A stretch of 64,000 nucleotides of DNA from an uncultured Bacteroides sp. (GTDB lineage: Bacteria > Bacteroidota > Bacteroidia > Bacteroidales > Bacteroidaceae), in NCBI RefSeq assembly GCF_949298305.1, contig NZ_CASFWU010000010.1, forward strand, positions 1-64,000, in the 5' to 3' direction. The notes under the pieces were generated by a model that was not told where the DNA came from, searched no databases, and saw only the letters and a list, made by a program, of their open reading frames with translations. Positions 26,383-36,240 of the stretch are shown here, piece after piece. Position 1 is the stretch's first letter. Every line of letters starts with the position of its first letter. The translations under genes were made by a program, and so were the position numbers.

Positions 26383-27744
26383 TTATATCGCCTCCGCCTC
26401 CGCCGCCAGCAGCCATATCAGCAGCGTGGCGGCCAGCAGCGACGCTATGGCGCTGAACAGCACGTAGAACAGCACCGCTTTCACCGTCGTCTTCACCCAG
26501 CCCTGGCGGTAGACCGTGCGGAAGGACACGAGCATGTAGAGGAACAGGGCCACGGGAAAGCCTGTGAGAGTGATGCGCAGGGAGTTCAGCTGCACCGTGT
26601 TGAGCGTCTGTCCGGCAGCCACCAGGTCGTCGATGCCGTAGGCGAAGAGCGGCACCAGCGGAATGCAAATCAGGATGAGGAAGACCGTGTTCAGGTGGAT
26701 GGCGTGGACGAAGTGCCACATGTAGGGCATCCGCTTGCGGGCATAGAAGAGCTTCAGCATGGCTGCAAAAAGAGGCAGGAGGAACATCATATAGAAAGGT
26801 GTCCATTTGGAAAGGCCTGCTATAATGTCGTTGGTGAACTGCTCCTTTTGCAGGGTATCAGCTTCGGCGTCTTTCTTCACGTCGTCGGTCCAGATATAGA
26901 CTTTTTGCGGTTGCAATACGAGGCTGTCGTTTCCGGTACGTATGCTGTCAACCCGGAAGGCTCTGATGGCTGCTGCGTTGTCGGGACCGTAATCCTTGCC
27001 GTCTATCCAGTTCTCTATGTTCAGGTTCTTCAGGGCACGCACCTTCCGGATGTAGTCCCAGTCCTGCGGCAGGATGTCGGTCTGCTTAAAGCAGGAGTCC
27101 ACCAGCAGGCGGGGCAGAGTGGTGCGCGCCAGTCCGTAGAGGTCGTCGACGGGCTGGAAGCGCACGAGGCTGTCCGCGTCTTCCACGCCGAAGCGCAGCT
27201 TGAGGGTCTTCACCAGCCCGGGTACTTGGTAGAGATAGACCGTGGTGTCGGCCTGTTCTCCGTCCCGGTTGCCGCTCTGCTTCACCTGCTCCACGATGCT
27301 GCGGCGCAGCCGTCCGTCGGTCAGTGCGTTGAAGTCGCCCGCCCGCTCGCCCACCAGCATGAAGAACACGGCGAAGAACACCACCGAGATGCACATGTAG
27401 AGGCGGAAGGGGTGGACGTAGGAGTTGATTTTGCCCGCGTTGAACTCGGCGGTGAGGAATCCCGGACGGGTGAACATATACCACAGCGTGCGTCCTATCT
27501 TGGTGTCGAACTGGTAGACGTTCTCGAAGTACTGGCGCACGTACTTCCAGAAGGGCTGCTCCACGTCCAGCGCATACTGCCCGCAACGGTGGCAGTACAT
27601 GCCCTCGAGTGTCGTCCCGCAGTTCTTGCAGTGTGTATATTTCGGTGTCCTCTTCTTGCGTATTCTCCGCAGGCGCATCAGCTCAATCTTTCGCCGCACG
27701 CGCCGCGACCGTGCCCGCAGGCGTTCTTTCCAATCTCTCAGCAT
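26383..27744 (-). CDS. DUF3667 zinc-ribbon membrane protein (copy 2)
   Basis: A 453-residue paralogue of the 24979-26271 product. It starts with a basic helix, then the zinc ribbon CKNCGTTLEGMYCHRCGQ, a conserved FWKYVRQYFENVYQFD segment shared with copy 1, one membrane segment near 120-140 and three or four near the C-terminus. A long charged middle region separates them. The pair clearly arose by tandem duplication. They lie in the same direction, 111 bp apart, with part of that gap filled by a palindrome. Function unknown. Confidence 0.9.
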   Translation of the reverse strand: MLRDWKERLRARSRRVRRKIELMRLRRIRKKRTPKYTHCKNCGTTLEGMYCHRCGQYALDVEQPFWKYVRQYFENVYQFDTKIGRTLWYMFTRPGFLTAEFNAGKINSYVHPFRLYMCISVVFFAVFFMLVGERAGDFNALTDGRLRRSIVEQVKQSGNRDGEQADTTVYLYQVPGLVKTLKLRFGVEDADSLVRFQPVDDLYGLARTTLPRLLVDSCFKQTDILPQDWDYIRKVRALKNLNIENWIDGKDYGPDNAAAIRAFRVDSIRTGNDSLVLQPQKVYIWTDDVKKDAEADTLQKEQFTNDIIAGLSKWTPFYMMFLLPLFAAMLKLFYARKRMPYMWHFVHAIHLNTVFLILICIPLVPLFAYGIDDLVAAGQTLNTVQLNSLRITLTGFPVALFLYMLVSFRTVYRQGWVKTTVKAVLFYVLFSAIASLLAATLLIWLLAAEAEAI

Positions 27745-27899
27745 AGTCGTACGTATGTCAAATCGGCCGCAAAAATATAAAAAATGTGATAGTTGCTTAG
27801 GTTTTGCTTAAAAAAGTTATGCAGTCTACAAGAAAAAAGCGAAATTTGCGCTGCGTTAATGCAGGAGTATTTTTAATACCTTTAAACAATAAATACATT

Positions 27900-29546
27900 A
27901 TGACAAAAAGTGCATTGCAAATTGCAAGGGCTGCCTACCAGCCCAAACTTCCGAAAGCGCTGAAGGGCAACGTGAAGGCCGTATGCGGCGCCGCCACCCA
28001 GTCTGTGGCCGATCAGGAAGAAATCAAGAAACTGTTTCCCAACACCTACGGAATGCCTCTCATCAAGTTCGAGGCTACCGACGAAGCTGTCAGCTTCCCC
28101 GCTATCAACGTGGGTGTCATCCTCTCGGGCGGTCAGGCTCCTGGTGGTCACAATGTAATCTCCGGCCTCTTTGACGGCATCAAGAAACTGAACAAGGACA
28201 GCAAGCTCTACGGCTTCATCCTGGGCCCCGGCGGCCTGGTAGACCATAACTACATGGAACTGACAGCCGACATCATTGACGAATACCGCAACACCGGCGG
28301 CTTCGACATCATCGGCTCGGGCCGTACCAAACTGGAGAAGGAAGAGCAGTTCGAGAAGGGATATGAAATCCTGAAGGAACTGGGCATCAAGGCGCTGGTC
28401 ATCATCGGCGGCGACGACTCCAACACCAACGCCTGCGTGCTGGCCGAATACTACGCTGCCAAGAACTACGGCGTACAGGTCATTGGCTGCCCCAAGACCA
28501 TCGACGGCGACCTGAAGAACGAAATGATTGAGACCAGCTTCGGCTTCGATACGGCCTGCAAGACTTACTCTGAAGTCATCGGCAATATCCAGCGCGACTG
28601 CAACTCCGCCCGCAAGTACTGGCACTTCATCAAGCTGATGGGTCGCTCGGCTTCCCACATCGCCCTTGAGTGTGCTTTGCAAGTACAGCCCAACATCTGT
28701 ATCGTATCGGAAGAGGTGGAGGCCAAGGACATGTCTTTGGACGACGTAGTGACCTACATTGCTCAGGCCGTCGCTGCCCGCGCCGCAGAAGGCAACAACT
28801 TCGGTACGGTGCTCATCCCCGAGGGTCTGATTGAGTTCATCCCCGCCATGAAGCGCCTCATCGCCGAACTGAACGACTTCCTGGCTGCCAACGCCGACGA
28901 GTTTGCCCACATCAAGAAGTCTCACCAACGCGACTATATCATCAGCAAGCTCTCTGCCGAGAACTCCGCTATCTACGCCAGCCTGCCCGAAAGCGTGGCA
29001 CGTCAGCTGACACTGGACCGCGACCCGCACGGAAACGTACAGGTATCGCTCATCGAGACCGAGAAGCTGCTCTCCGAAATGGTAGCCACCAAGCTGGCAC
29101 AGTGGAAGGAAGAAGGCAAGTTCGTAGGCAAGTTCGCTTCGCAGCACCACTTCTTCGGCTACGAAGGCCGTTGCGCCGCTCCGTCCAACTTCGATGCCGA
29201 CTACTGCTACTCACTGGGCTACACAGCCGCTTCGCTGATTGCCAACGGCAAGACTGGCTACATGTCATCCGTGCGCAACACGACTGCTCCTGCCGACGAA
29301 TGGATTGCAGGCGGTGTGCCCATCACCATGATGATGAACATGGAGCGCCGTCACGGCGAGATGAAGCCCGTTATCCAGAAGGCTCTGGTGAAGCTGGACG
29401 GTGCGCCCTTCAAGGCATTTGCCGCACAGCGCGACGTATGGGCCAAGGAAACGGCTTACGTTTATCCCGGTCCTATCCAGTACTTCGGTCCTACTGAAGT
29501 TTGCGACCAGCCTACCAAGACCTTGCAGCTGGAGCAGGCCAAATAA
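27900..29546 (+). CDS. Diphosphate--fructose-6-phosphate 1-phosphotransferase (PPi-PFK)
   Basis: This 548-residue glycolytic enzyme phosphorylates fructose-6-phosphate reversibly with pyrophosphate rather than ATP. GGDD (170-173) and PKTIDGDL (198-205, with K199) are the PPi-type forms of the ATP-PFK motifs GGDG and PGTIDND. VILSGGQAPGGHN binds the phosphoryl donor, and MGRSASHIALECALQ is the typical substrate motif of the long clade. I start at ATG 27900; an in-frame upstream start at 27804 would lengthen it by 32 residues with no family match. It is monocistronic. Long PPi-PFKs of this kind are the main PFK in Bacteroidales. Confidence 0.95.
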   Translation: MTKSALQIARAAYQPKLPKALKGNVKAVCGAATQSVADQEEIKKLFPNTYGMPLIKFEATDEAVSFPAINVGVILSGGQAPGGHNVISGLFDGIKKLNKDSKLYGFILGPGGLVDHNYMELTADIIDEYRNTGGFDIIGSGRTKLEKEEQFEKGYEILKELGIKALVIIGGDDSNTNACVLAEYYAAKNYGVQVIGCPKTIDGDLKNEMIETSFGFDTACKTYSEVIGNIQRDCNSARKYWHFIKLMGRSASHIALECALQVQPNICIVSEEVEAKDMSLDDVVTYIAQAVAARAAEGNNFGTVLIPEGLIEFIPAMKRLIAELNDFLAANADEFAHIKKSHQRDYIISKLSAENSAIYASLPESVARQLTLDRDPHGNVQVSLIETEKLLSEMVATKLAQWKEEGKFVGKFASQHHFFGYEGRCAAPSNFDADYCYSLGYTAASLIANGKTGYMSSVRNTTAPADEWIAGGVPITMMMNMERRHGEMKPVIQKALVKLDGAPFKAFAAQRDVWAKETAYVYPGPIQYFGPTEVCDQPTKTLQLEQAK

Positions 29547-29754
29547 GAAGAGGCATTGCGTCTGCAACAAAGTCTGAGCCTGCGGCCCGGCGGCACACAG
29601 CCGTCGGCCTCCGCCGGCGAGGCAATCTATATATAAGGAATATATAAGGAAAAAGGAGGATGTGTCAAAACCGCGCATGAATGGGTTTTGGCGTATCCTC
29701 TTCTTTTGAATACAAGCGGCTCCACCCGACGGTGGAAAGCCGGAATGACATTGA

Positions 29755-30624
29755 ATGGATATGATGACAAAGAATACCCCCAAGCCCCAGCGCAAGTCGG
29801 CCAAACGAACCGCCACTGCTGCCAAGCGTCCCTCGGGCCGGAAGAAGCAGCAGCCTTCCCGCTCCATGTCCGTCTGGCTGCGCAATGTGCTGGCCGTGGC
29901 CATCATTCTGGTCTTTTCGGCCGGATTCTATTGGTTCTTTGTCCGTCCCTACGCCTATCGGTGGAAACCCTGCCATGGACAGCGGTTCTACGGAGTGTGC
30001 ATGCCCTGCAATTACGAGGTGCATGGCATCGACATTTCCCACTATCAGGGAGACATCGACTGGGGAAAATTGGTGAACAGCCGCAGCGCGGACTTCCCCA
30101 TTCAGTTCGTATTCATGAAAGCCACCGAGGGAGGTGACTACGGCGACGACAAGTTTGCTCACAATTTCGACCTGGCCCATCGTCACGGCCTGATTCGTGG
30201 AGCCTATCATTTCTTCATTCCGCAGACAGATCCTGTCAAGCAGGCCGATTTCTTCATCCGTACCGTCCGTCTGACGAAAGGTGACTTGCCTCCCGTGCTC
30301 GATGTGGAGACTACCGGGCGCAAGTCGGTGAGCGAGTTGCAGAAAAGCGTCAAGACCTGGCTGGACAGGGTGGAGGCCCATTACGGCGTTAAGCCCATTC
30401 TCTATGCCTCCTACAAGTTCAAGGAACGTTATCTGAACGATTCCATTTTCAATACCTATCCCTATTGGATTGCCCATTATTACGTGGACTCCGTTCGCTA
30501 CACGGGTCCGTGGCACTTCTGGCAGCACACGGATGTGGGGCAGGTGCCGGGCATCGAGGAGGACGTGGACCTGAACGTGTTCAACGGCACGCTGGAAGAG
30601 CTGGTGGGCATGACCTTGCCCTGA
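29755..30624 (+). CDS. GH25 family lysozyme-like protein, membrane anchored
   Basis: A 289-residue protein: a basic N-terminal tail (about 1-38), one membrane helix (about 43-62, LRNVLAVAIILVFSAGFYWFF), then a GH25 muramidase domain. The catalytic acids are D93 in HGIDISHYQGDIDW, D183 and E185 in VLDVET, and the closing DVDLNVFNGTLEEL strand fits the family. It would cut the MurNAc-GlcNAc bond of peptidoglycan on the periplasmic side while held in the inner membrane. ATG 29755 is followed by two more in-frame ATGs (29761 and 29764). The stretch upstream (29547-29754) contains a GC-rich inverted repeat that may terminate PPi-PFK transcripts. Confidence 0.9.
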   Translation: MDMMTKNTPKPQRKSAKRTATAAKRPSGRKKQQPSRSMSVWLRNVLAVAIILVFSAGFYWFFVRPYAYRWKPCHGQRFYGVCMPCNYEVHGIDISHYQGDIDWGKLVNSRSADFPIQFVFMKATEGGDYGDDKFAHNFDLAHRHGLIRGAYHFFIPQTDPVKQADFFIRTVRLTKGDLPPVLDVETTGRKSVSELQKSVKTWLDRVEAHYGVKPILYASYKFKERYLNDSIFNTYPYWIAHYYVDSVRYTGPWHFWQHTDVGQVPGIEEDVDLNVFNGTLEELVGMTLP

Positions 30625-30688
30625 CCATTCTCCGCCTGCCTCCTCTCTTTACCCGTATCTTTCTTTCTCCTAGGTTTCGATCCCTTTC

Positions 30689-31534
30689 TTAAAAGCGGAT
30701 AAACTTCACTGCTGCCCAATGGTTGCGCTCCCGTTGGTGTGCGAAGAACAGCCCGTTTTGTTCGGCTTCGTCTTGGATGGCGGGAATGTCGTCCGTATAG
30801 AATCCGCTCATGTACAGTTCCGCTCCCGGCTTCATGCGGGCAATGTAATGCTTCATGTCGGCCAGCAGGATGTTGCGGTTGATGTTGGCTATCACCACGT
30901 CGAACGGCCCCTTGTCGGCCAATGAGGAGGCGTCGCCCTGGTGGACGGAGATGTTGTCCAGGTGGTTCAGTGCGATGTTCTCGAGCGAATTGCGCACGCA
31001 CCATTCATCAATGTCGATGGCGGTACACGAAGCCGCACCGCGCATGCGGGCCAGGATGGCCAGGATGGAAGTGCCGCACCCCATGTCGAGTACGTTCTTT
31101 CCTTGCAGGTCGTTGTCCAGCAGTTCGCTGATGATGAGGCTGGTCGTCTCGTGGTGTCCTGTGCCGAACGCCATCTGCGGGTTGATGATGATGTCATACT
31201 CCGCCTGTGGCACGTCGTGGTGGAAGGTGCTGTGTATCACGCAGCGGTCGCCGATGATGATGGGCTGGAAGAAGTTCTTCTCCCACTCCTCGTTCCAGTC
31301 CTTGTCCTCCGCTTCCTCGCAGGTGTAGCTTATCTTCGTGTCGGGCAGGGGGAAGTCGGCCAGGGCGGCCTCCAGCGCTTCTTCTTGATAGAGGTTCTTC
31401 TGGATGTAGGCGGCGATGCCTTCGGGTTGCTCTACGAAACTCTCAAATCCCACTTCCCCCAGTACGGCGGAAAGCACGTCGTTGACGGTCTCCGTGCAGG
31501 GGACGGTGCGGAACATAAATTCTAAGTACTTCAT
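30689..31534 (-). CDS. prmA: Ribosomal protein L11 methyltransferase
   Basis: PrmA trimethylates ribosomal protein L11 using S-adenosylmethionine. The 281-residue protein has an N-terminal substrate-recognition domain (about 1-110), then the Rossmann methyltransferase core with VLDMGCGTSILAILA (motif I), the family motif NPQMAFGTGHHETT just before it, AIDIDEWCV (motif II), and VIANINRNILL (motif IV). ATG 31534 is the natural start; an in-frame extension to 31702 would run through the probable promoter. It faces the GH25 gene with 64 bp between stops. Confidence 0.93.
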   Translation of the reverse strand: MKYLEFMFRTVPCTETVNDVLSAVLGEVGFESFVEQPEGIAAYIQKNLYQEEALEAALADFPLPDTKISYTCEEAEDKDWNEEWEKNFFQPIIIGDRCVIHSTFHHDVPQAEYDIIINPQMAFGTGHHETTSLIISELLDNDLQGKNVLDMGCGTSILAILARMRGAASCTAIDIDEWCVRNSLENIALNHLDNISVHQGDASSLADKGPFDVVIANINRNILLADMKHYIARMKPGAELYMSGFYTDDIPAIQDEAEQNGLFFAHQRERNHWAAVKFIRF

Positions 31535-31797
31535 GGCTGTCTGTTGATGGTTGGTTAAGAACCAAAGATGTCTGTAATCCTTGTGTAGTGCAAAGATAAG
31601 GTAAAGCTGAGGCTGTGCAAACATTTGTCTTCCTTTTTTTGCGGAGTGGGGAAATAGGGATTTCCCTAAAAAACTTTGGGGGAAATCTGTCGGGCGGGTC
31701 ATTTTACGTGGCTATCTTCGCACTGCAAGTATAGCGGCCAGACGGTACGCTGCCTGCCGAGAGACATTATTTCTATAAATCTATAAAACCTACGAAT

Positions 31798-33126
31798 ATG
31801 AAAAAGATTGTTTTTTTATCACTTTTTGCCTTGTGCCTTCCCTGGACACTCGCCGCGCAAAGTATAGAGGACGACCTTTACTACGTGCCTTCCAAGAAGA
31901 AGGAAACGCCCAAGCAGGAGGAAGTGAAGAAGACTCCTGCCCGCGAGACGGTGGTGGTAAAGACCAACGCGCCTGCTACGACGGTGGTATCCTCCGGCAA
32001 GAGCGGGACGACCGTGGTCGTGAGGGACGTGAAAGGCAATGTCCGCGACGTGGACGAGTACAACCGGCGTTACGACTCGGACGACTATGCATTCTCTCAG
32101 GAAAATGATACGCTGTTCATCGACGAAAAGCCCTACGACGGCCTCGACGGCGAATGGGTGAACGGTTTCGACGGTTCGGCAGATGACTATGAGTACGCCA
32201 CCCGCATCATCCGCTTCCGCAATCCGCGCTTTGCCGTCAGCATCAGCAGTCCTTATTATTGGGACATTGTCTACGGACTCAACTCGTGGGAGTGGAATGT
32301 CTATACAGACGGTCTTTATGCCTATGCTTTCCCCACGTTCAGCAACAGCTTGTGGTGGGATTGGCGTTGGGGCTCCTACGGCTGGGGCTATCCCTACTAC
32401 GGTTGGGGATGGAGCAGCTGGTACGGTCCGGGCTGGGGCTATCCTTATTATAGCTGGGGCTTCGGCTGGGGCGGCTGGTATGCCGGCTGGTGGGGTCCTC
32501 ACTATCATTATCATCCCGGCTGGTATCCGGGCGGCTACTGGGGAGGACGTCCTGCCGTTTACGACACCTATACCCGCCGCAGCACAGCCGGCGTCCGGAG
32601 CTCTTACAGCACGGGTGCACGCCGGGGAGGCGCATCGGCCGTACGCGGAACGTCGGGAGCTACCCGTGCCACCCGCTCTACCGGAACATCCACTTACAGC
32701 CGTGGCGCCACCAAGCGCGTGGTTGGTACCCGCTCAACGGCTACGAGGCCCGGAGCAGAATCCCGCACCAACGCCGCCGACACCCGCCGGAGCGTCTATA
32801 CCCGTCCGAGCAGTACCCGTACAGGCTCCACCTATACCGGTACCCGTGAGAACGGTTCGGCCACTACTCCCGTCTACACCGGAGGCGGCCGTCGCACCAG
32901 CACACGCGGTGCTTCCACCTACAGCCGGGGCAGTTCGCAGTCCGCTACCCGCAACTATTCCAATGGAAACAGCAGCAACCGTAACCGTTCCTACACACCT
33001 TCGTCGCGCAGCACGACCACCCGCAGCTATTCCACGGGCGGCGGCAGTTCCTCCAGAGGTTCCATGGGCGGCGGCTCTACCCGTTCGTCGGGCGGTGGCG
33101 GCGGTGCTTCGCGCAGCAGAAGATGA
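31798..33126 (+). CDS. Exported low-complexity protein (W/Y/G-rich centre, S/T/R-rich tail)
   Basis: A 442-residue protein with a signal peptide (about 1-20, ends LAA-QS). Residues 25-75 are Lys/Pro/Val-rich. A more ordinary domain follows (about 75-175). Then comes a 70-residue stretch dominated by Trp, Tyr and Gly (WRWGSYGWGYPYYGWGW style), and the last ~190 residues are almost only Ser, Thr, Arg and Gly. I do not recognise a named family, but similar proteins occur in Bacteroidales. The composition suggests a disordered, sticky surface or periplasmic protein. It lies 170 bp upstream of a FadL-like outer-membrane protein on the same strand; they may work together. Confidence 0.8.
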   Translation: MKKIVFLSLFALCLPWTLAAQSIEDDLYYVPSKKKETPKQEEVKKTPARETVVVKTNAPATTVVSSGKSGTTVVVRDVKGNVRDVDEYNRRYDSDDYAFSQENDTLFIDEKPYDGLDGEWVNGFDGSADDYEYATRIIRFRNPRFAVSISSPYYWDIVYGLNSWEWNVYTDGLYAYAFPTFSNSLWWDWRWGSYGWGYPYYGWGWSSWYGPGWGYPYYSWGFGWGGWYAGWWGPHYHYHPGWYPGGYWGGRPAVYDTYTRRSTAGVRSSYSTGARRGGASAVRGTSGATRATRSTGTSTYSRGATKRVVGTRSTATRPGAESRTNAADTRRSVYTRPSSTRTGSTYTGTRENGSATTPVYTGGGRRTSTRGASTYSRGSSQSATRNYSNGNSSNRNRSYTPSSRSTTTRSYSTGGGSSSRGSMGGGSTRSSGGGGGASRSRR

Positions 33127-33295
33127 CAGTTGCCCTGATTTGAGATTCATGTAGAATGATAACAACCCAAGCTCTGCAAGCCCAGGTCCTGTGTCGGGCA
33201 GGGTGGGAGAAGGAACGTTCCTTTCCCGCTACGACGGGCGGCACTTTGCTTCCTGACAGGAGATGGGGCTTGCGGTGTTTAAACAGACTTTAAAT

Positions 33296-34888
33296 ATGAA
33301 GAAAATACTGACGTTGGCTGTAGGGACGCTTTTGCTGGCAGTCCCGTTGAGTGCACAGACTGTGTACGATGCAGCCCAGATAGCTAATAAAGACTTGAAC
33401 GGTACTGCCCGTTTTGTCGGTATGGGCGGAGCCATGAGTGCGTTGGGCGGAGACATCTCCACCATCGCCACCAATCCGGCCGGCATCGGCATCTACCGGA
33501 GCAACGACCTGGTGACTACCTTCGGCCTCTCGGCCTACGGCACGGAGAGCTCTTTCCAGGGCAACAAGTGGTCGGCCGACAACATGCGGGGCGACTTTGA
33601 CAACATCGGCCTTGTCTGGTCCAACAAGATAGGCAATGTCACCACCCTGCGCTATGTGAACTTCGGGTTCAACTACAAGCGTGCCAAGTCCTTCTACCGC
33701 AACATGGAGATGGGAGGCAACATGGGCAACCTTTCGCAGACCTACCAGATGGCCTGGCAGGCCAGCGGTTCGGGCATCCCCGATTTCGGCATCACCAACT
33801 GGGGCGACTATCCGTTTGAAGACCCCAATGTGGGCTGGCTTTCGGCCATCGGATATAAGGGATATGTCATTGACCCGGCCGACGACAAGGGCAACTACGT
33901 GGGCATGTACAACAACGCCGATGCCAGCTTCCGTTCCGAGGAGCGGGGCGGGGTAGACCAGTACGACTTCAACCTCTCGTTCAACCTCAGCGACCGCATC
34001 TACTTGGGTGTCACCATCGGCGCCTATTCCGTCAACTATAACAAGTACACCTACTACGGCGAGAACTATACGGGCGTAGATGCCCCGCAGAAGTACTCGT
34101 TGCAGAGCTGGAACAAGATTGAGGGCAGCGGCTTCGACGTGAAGCTGGGTGCCATTGTCCGTCCTTTCGAGACCTCTCCGCTGCGTATCGGCTTTGCTGT
34201 CCATACGCCTACTTTCTATAACCTGGACTATCGGACCAGCGCCTACATCAGTTCGGACGTGCTGAACGCCGAGACGGGCACCATCGACCAGTGGGAACTG
34301 GATACCCGCGCCGAGTTGGCCGGCGGCGGAGACATGGTACGCTCTTTCCGCCTGCGCACGCCCTGGACGTACAACGTCAGCCTGGGCTACACCGTCGGAC
34401 AGAACTTTGCCTTCGGTGCCGAGTATGAGTATCAGGACTATTCATCCATGGAGTTCCAGAGCCCGGAAGGCTTCTCTTCCGACTTTGAGTGGGAAAACAG
34501 TGCCATGCCCATGCTGAAAGGGGTAAGCACGTTCCGCGTGGGCATGGAGTACAAGGTGATTCCGCAGTTTGCTTTCCGTGCGGGCTACAATTTCCAGTCC
34601 GCCCTCTTCAAGAGCGACGCTTTCAAGGACCTTCCCTTCAACTCCATCCAGACGGATACCGACTTTGCCAATACCAAGGCGCTGAACAATTATACGATTG
34701 GCATCGGTTACCGTGGCTCGATGTTCTATGCCGACCTGGCCTATAAGTTCTCGTCCTACAAGTCGGACTTCTATCCCTTTGCCAATTTCTATACGGAAGG
34801 CGGAGGCATTGTTTACGAGACTCCCGAGGTGACCAAGGTCACCAATACGCGCAGCCAGGTGCTGCTGACGCTGGGCGTGCGGTTCTGA
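33296..34888 (+). CDS. Outer-membrane beta-barrel protein (OmpP1/FadL-like)
   Basis: A 530-residue exported protein. The signal peptide ends at PLSAQ, then follow the typical opening ARFVGMGGAMSALGGDISTIATNPAGIG, seen in pieces as GMGGAMSALGGD and NPAGIG, as in FadL-like transporters of Bacteroidota. Alternating aromatic strands continue to a terminal phenylalanine (TLGVRF), the usual outer-membrane assembly signal. It probably transports hydrophobic compounds; some relatives are labelled hemin receptor without proof. ATG 33296 is chosen because it begins the signal peptide; an in-frame upstream start lies at 33263. Confidence 0.88.
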   Translation: MKKILTLAVGTLLLAVPLSAQTVYDAAQIANKDLNGTARFVGMGGAMSALGGDISTIATNPAGIGIYRSNDLVTTFGLSAYGTESSFQGNKWSADNMRGDFDNIGLVWSNKIGNVTTLRYVNFGFNYKRAKSFYRNMEMGGNMGNLSQTYQMAWQASGSGIPDFGITNWGDYPFEDPNVGWLSAIGYKGYVIDPADDKGNYVGMYNNADASFRSEERGGVDQYDFNLSFNLSDRIYLGVTIGAYSVNYNKYTYYGENYTGVDAPQKYSLQSWNKIEGSGFDVKLGAIVRPFETSPLRIGFAVHTPTFYNLDYRTSAYISSDVLNAETGTIDQWELDTRAELAGGGDMVRSFRLRTPWTYNVSLGYTVGQNFAFGAEYEYQDYSSMEFQSPEGFSSDFEWENSAMPMLKGVSTFRVGMEYKVIPQFAFRAGYNFQSALFKSDAFKDLPFNSIQTDTDFANTKALNNYTIGIGYRGSMFYADLAYKFSSYKSDFYPFANFYTEGGGIVYETPEVTKVTNTRSQVLLTLGVRF

Positions 34889-34901
34889 CGCCGGACCTTT
34901 T

Positions 34902-35188
34902 TGTAGGGACGCACCACGGTGCGTCCGTCCGTATGTTCTTGTCGGTATTCATGGATGCATGTGCGGACGCACCTTGGTGCGTCCCTACATGTTTTATATG
35001 GAGCCGGCTTTGTTTACATTCTCCACCCACGTTGTAGGGACGCACCACGGTGCGTCCGCCCGTATGTTCTTGTCGGTATTCATGGATGTATGTGCGGACG
35101 CACCTTGGTGCGTCCCTACATGTTTTATATGGAGCCGGCTTTGTTTACATCCTCCACCCACTCTGTAGGGACGCACCGCGGTGCGTCC
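34902..35188. repeat. 131-bp tandem repeat built from GTAGGGACGCACC palindromes
   Basis: Two nearly identical 131-bp units (34902-35032 and 35033-35163) and the first 25 bp of a third (35164-35188). Each unit holds an 88-bp element with inverted 25-bp ends (TGTAGGGACGCACC... and ...GGTGCGTCCCTACA) around about 38 bp, then 43 bp of unique sequence. Each end is itself a palindrome. A single half-element recurs at 39797-39821. Confidence 0.92.
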
Positions 35189-35267
35189 GCCTGGTTTCAT
35201 GTGGGACATGTTCGAGTTGCCGTTCGTAGGTGTATATGAGGGTGCCAAAACAAAGGTATCCAAAACT

Positions 35268-35397
35268 CTCCTCCTTCTGGAAGGAGGAGTACCCGAAGGG
35301 GGAGGTGGTAGGTGGAAACATAAAGTATTGATATACAAGATGTCTTAAAACCTACCACCCCGCCCCTTGGGCACCCCTCCTTCCAGAAGGAGGGGAG
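35268..35397. repeat. Large inverted repeat, CTCCTCCTTCTGGAAGGAGG family
   Basis: A left arm of about 45 bp (35268-35312) and a right arm of about 47 bp (35351-35397) pair across a short centre. Each arm begins with its own small palindrome around TTCTGGAA/TTCCAGAA. It resembles the other head-to-head palindrome pairs of the window. Confidence 0.85.
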
Positions 35398-35488
35398 TCA
35401 GATACCATCATCTGGTTTTGACACTATGGGATTTTCCCCATCATCGTCGACCTGGATGAAGTCAGATACCATCATCTGGTTTTGACAC
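35397..35488. repeat. 28-bp direct repeat pair
   Basis: A 28-bp sequence starting GTCAGATACCATCATCTGG is repeated exactly at 35397-35424 and 35461-35488, 64 bp apart, just outside the right arm of the large inverted repeat. A diverged inverted form of its end (GGTGCCAAAAC...GGTATC) lies at the left edge near 35241. It may mark the ends of the palindromic element or a nested insertion. Confidence 0.7.
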
Positions 35489-35656
35489 CCTCACATCGTA
35501 AACGATTAACCGGCGGCCGAAGGGAACCACACGCTTGGTTGCCCTGACTGCTGTTTTCCCCGATAACGGGGGAAGTCTCTGTTAGGTACGGGAAAAGATG
35601 CTTCTTCTCCGCAGAAAGGTTCTGCCAACTTCTTAGAAAAGTTATAAAGCAGCTGC

Positions 35657-35719
35657 TCAGTTGTATATCTGAGCGCTTGCGATGTACAACTGCGCCCTTG
35701 CGATGTACATCGCAGCGGC
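35657..35719. repeat. 21-bp tandem array, 3 copies
   Basis: Units begin at 35657, 35678 and 35699; the last two share TGCGATGTACA. The array is flanked by inverted AAAGCAGCTGCT-type arms (about 35644-35657 and 35714-35727), so the whole can form a hairpin. Confidence 0.75.
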
Positions 35720-36240
35720 TGCTTTATAGGATAACTTGCGGGTCGGCCAATCTTCACTGCTTGCTTGGTGCTTCCTTTCCGCTTGTTTGGCATTTCCTTT
35801 CTGTCTGCCGGGCGGCTCTTTCCTTTCCGTTTTCCCACTCTTTTCCGCCTCTGTGCCCTTCCCTCTGTCGCGGCTTCCGGTGGGGGACGGGTATGCCGTG
35901 GATGGAGAATCTGTGGGCGTTTTCTTCGTTCTTATAAGGCTTTCCGTGCCTTCGTCCGAGGCTGTCGGATGCTTCGCTTTCCCTTTCCTTTGGGGGTGTC
36001 GCGTAGGGAAACATCCCTTTCCGGCCCGTTCACTTCCCTCAGGCGCGTATTTCCGGGCCGAATTGTTTTGTCTGCGTTACATTCTGTTTCGTCAGTGTTA
36101 CACAAGCCCCTTTTTTTCGGTACGGAATGCCAGCAAAGATATCTGTTACATAATTTTAATGAAAGAAATCTGTTTCTCCTTATCTTTGCTATACATAATT
36201 TCATTTATAGCTATCATTTTTATTATAAACATTTAATTAC
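35720..36240. other. Gene-free leader region before GH43 genes
   Basis: No coding region is supported: overlapping open frames on both strands have low-complexity, Pro/Ser/Phe-rich translations without family resemblance. A -7 element TATCTTTGC at 36181-36189 is the likely promoter for the GH43 gene pair, giving a leader of about 45 nt. An oppositely directed TATCTTTGC lies at 36141-36133. Confidence 0.55.

Noticed and set aside
35506..35838. Minus-strand 110-codon basic protein
   Set aside because: It runs through the 21-bp array and shows no family resemblance; nothing supports expression.
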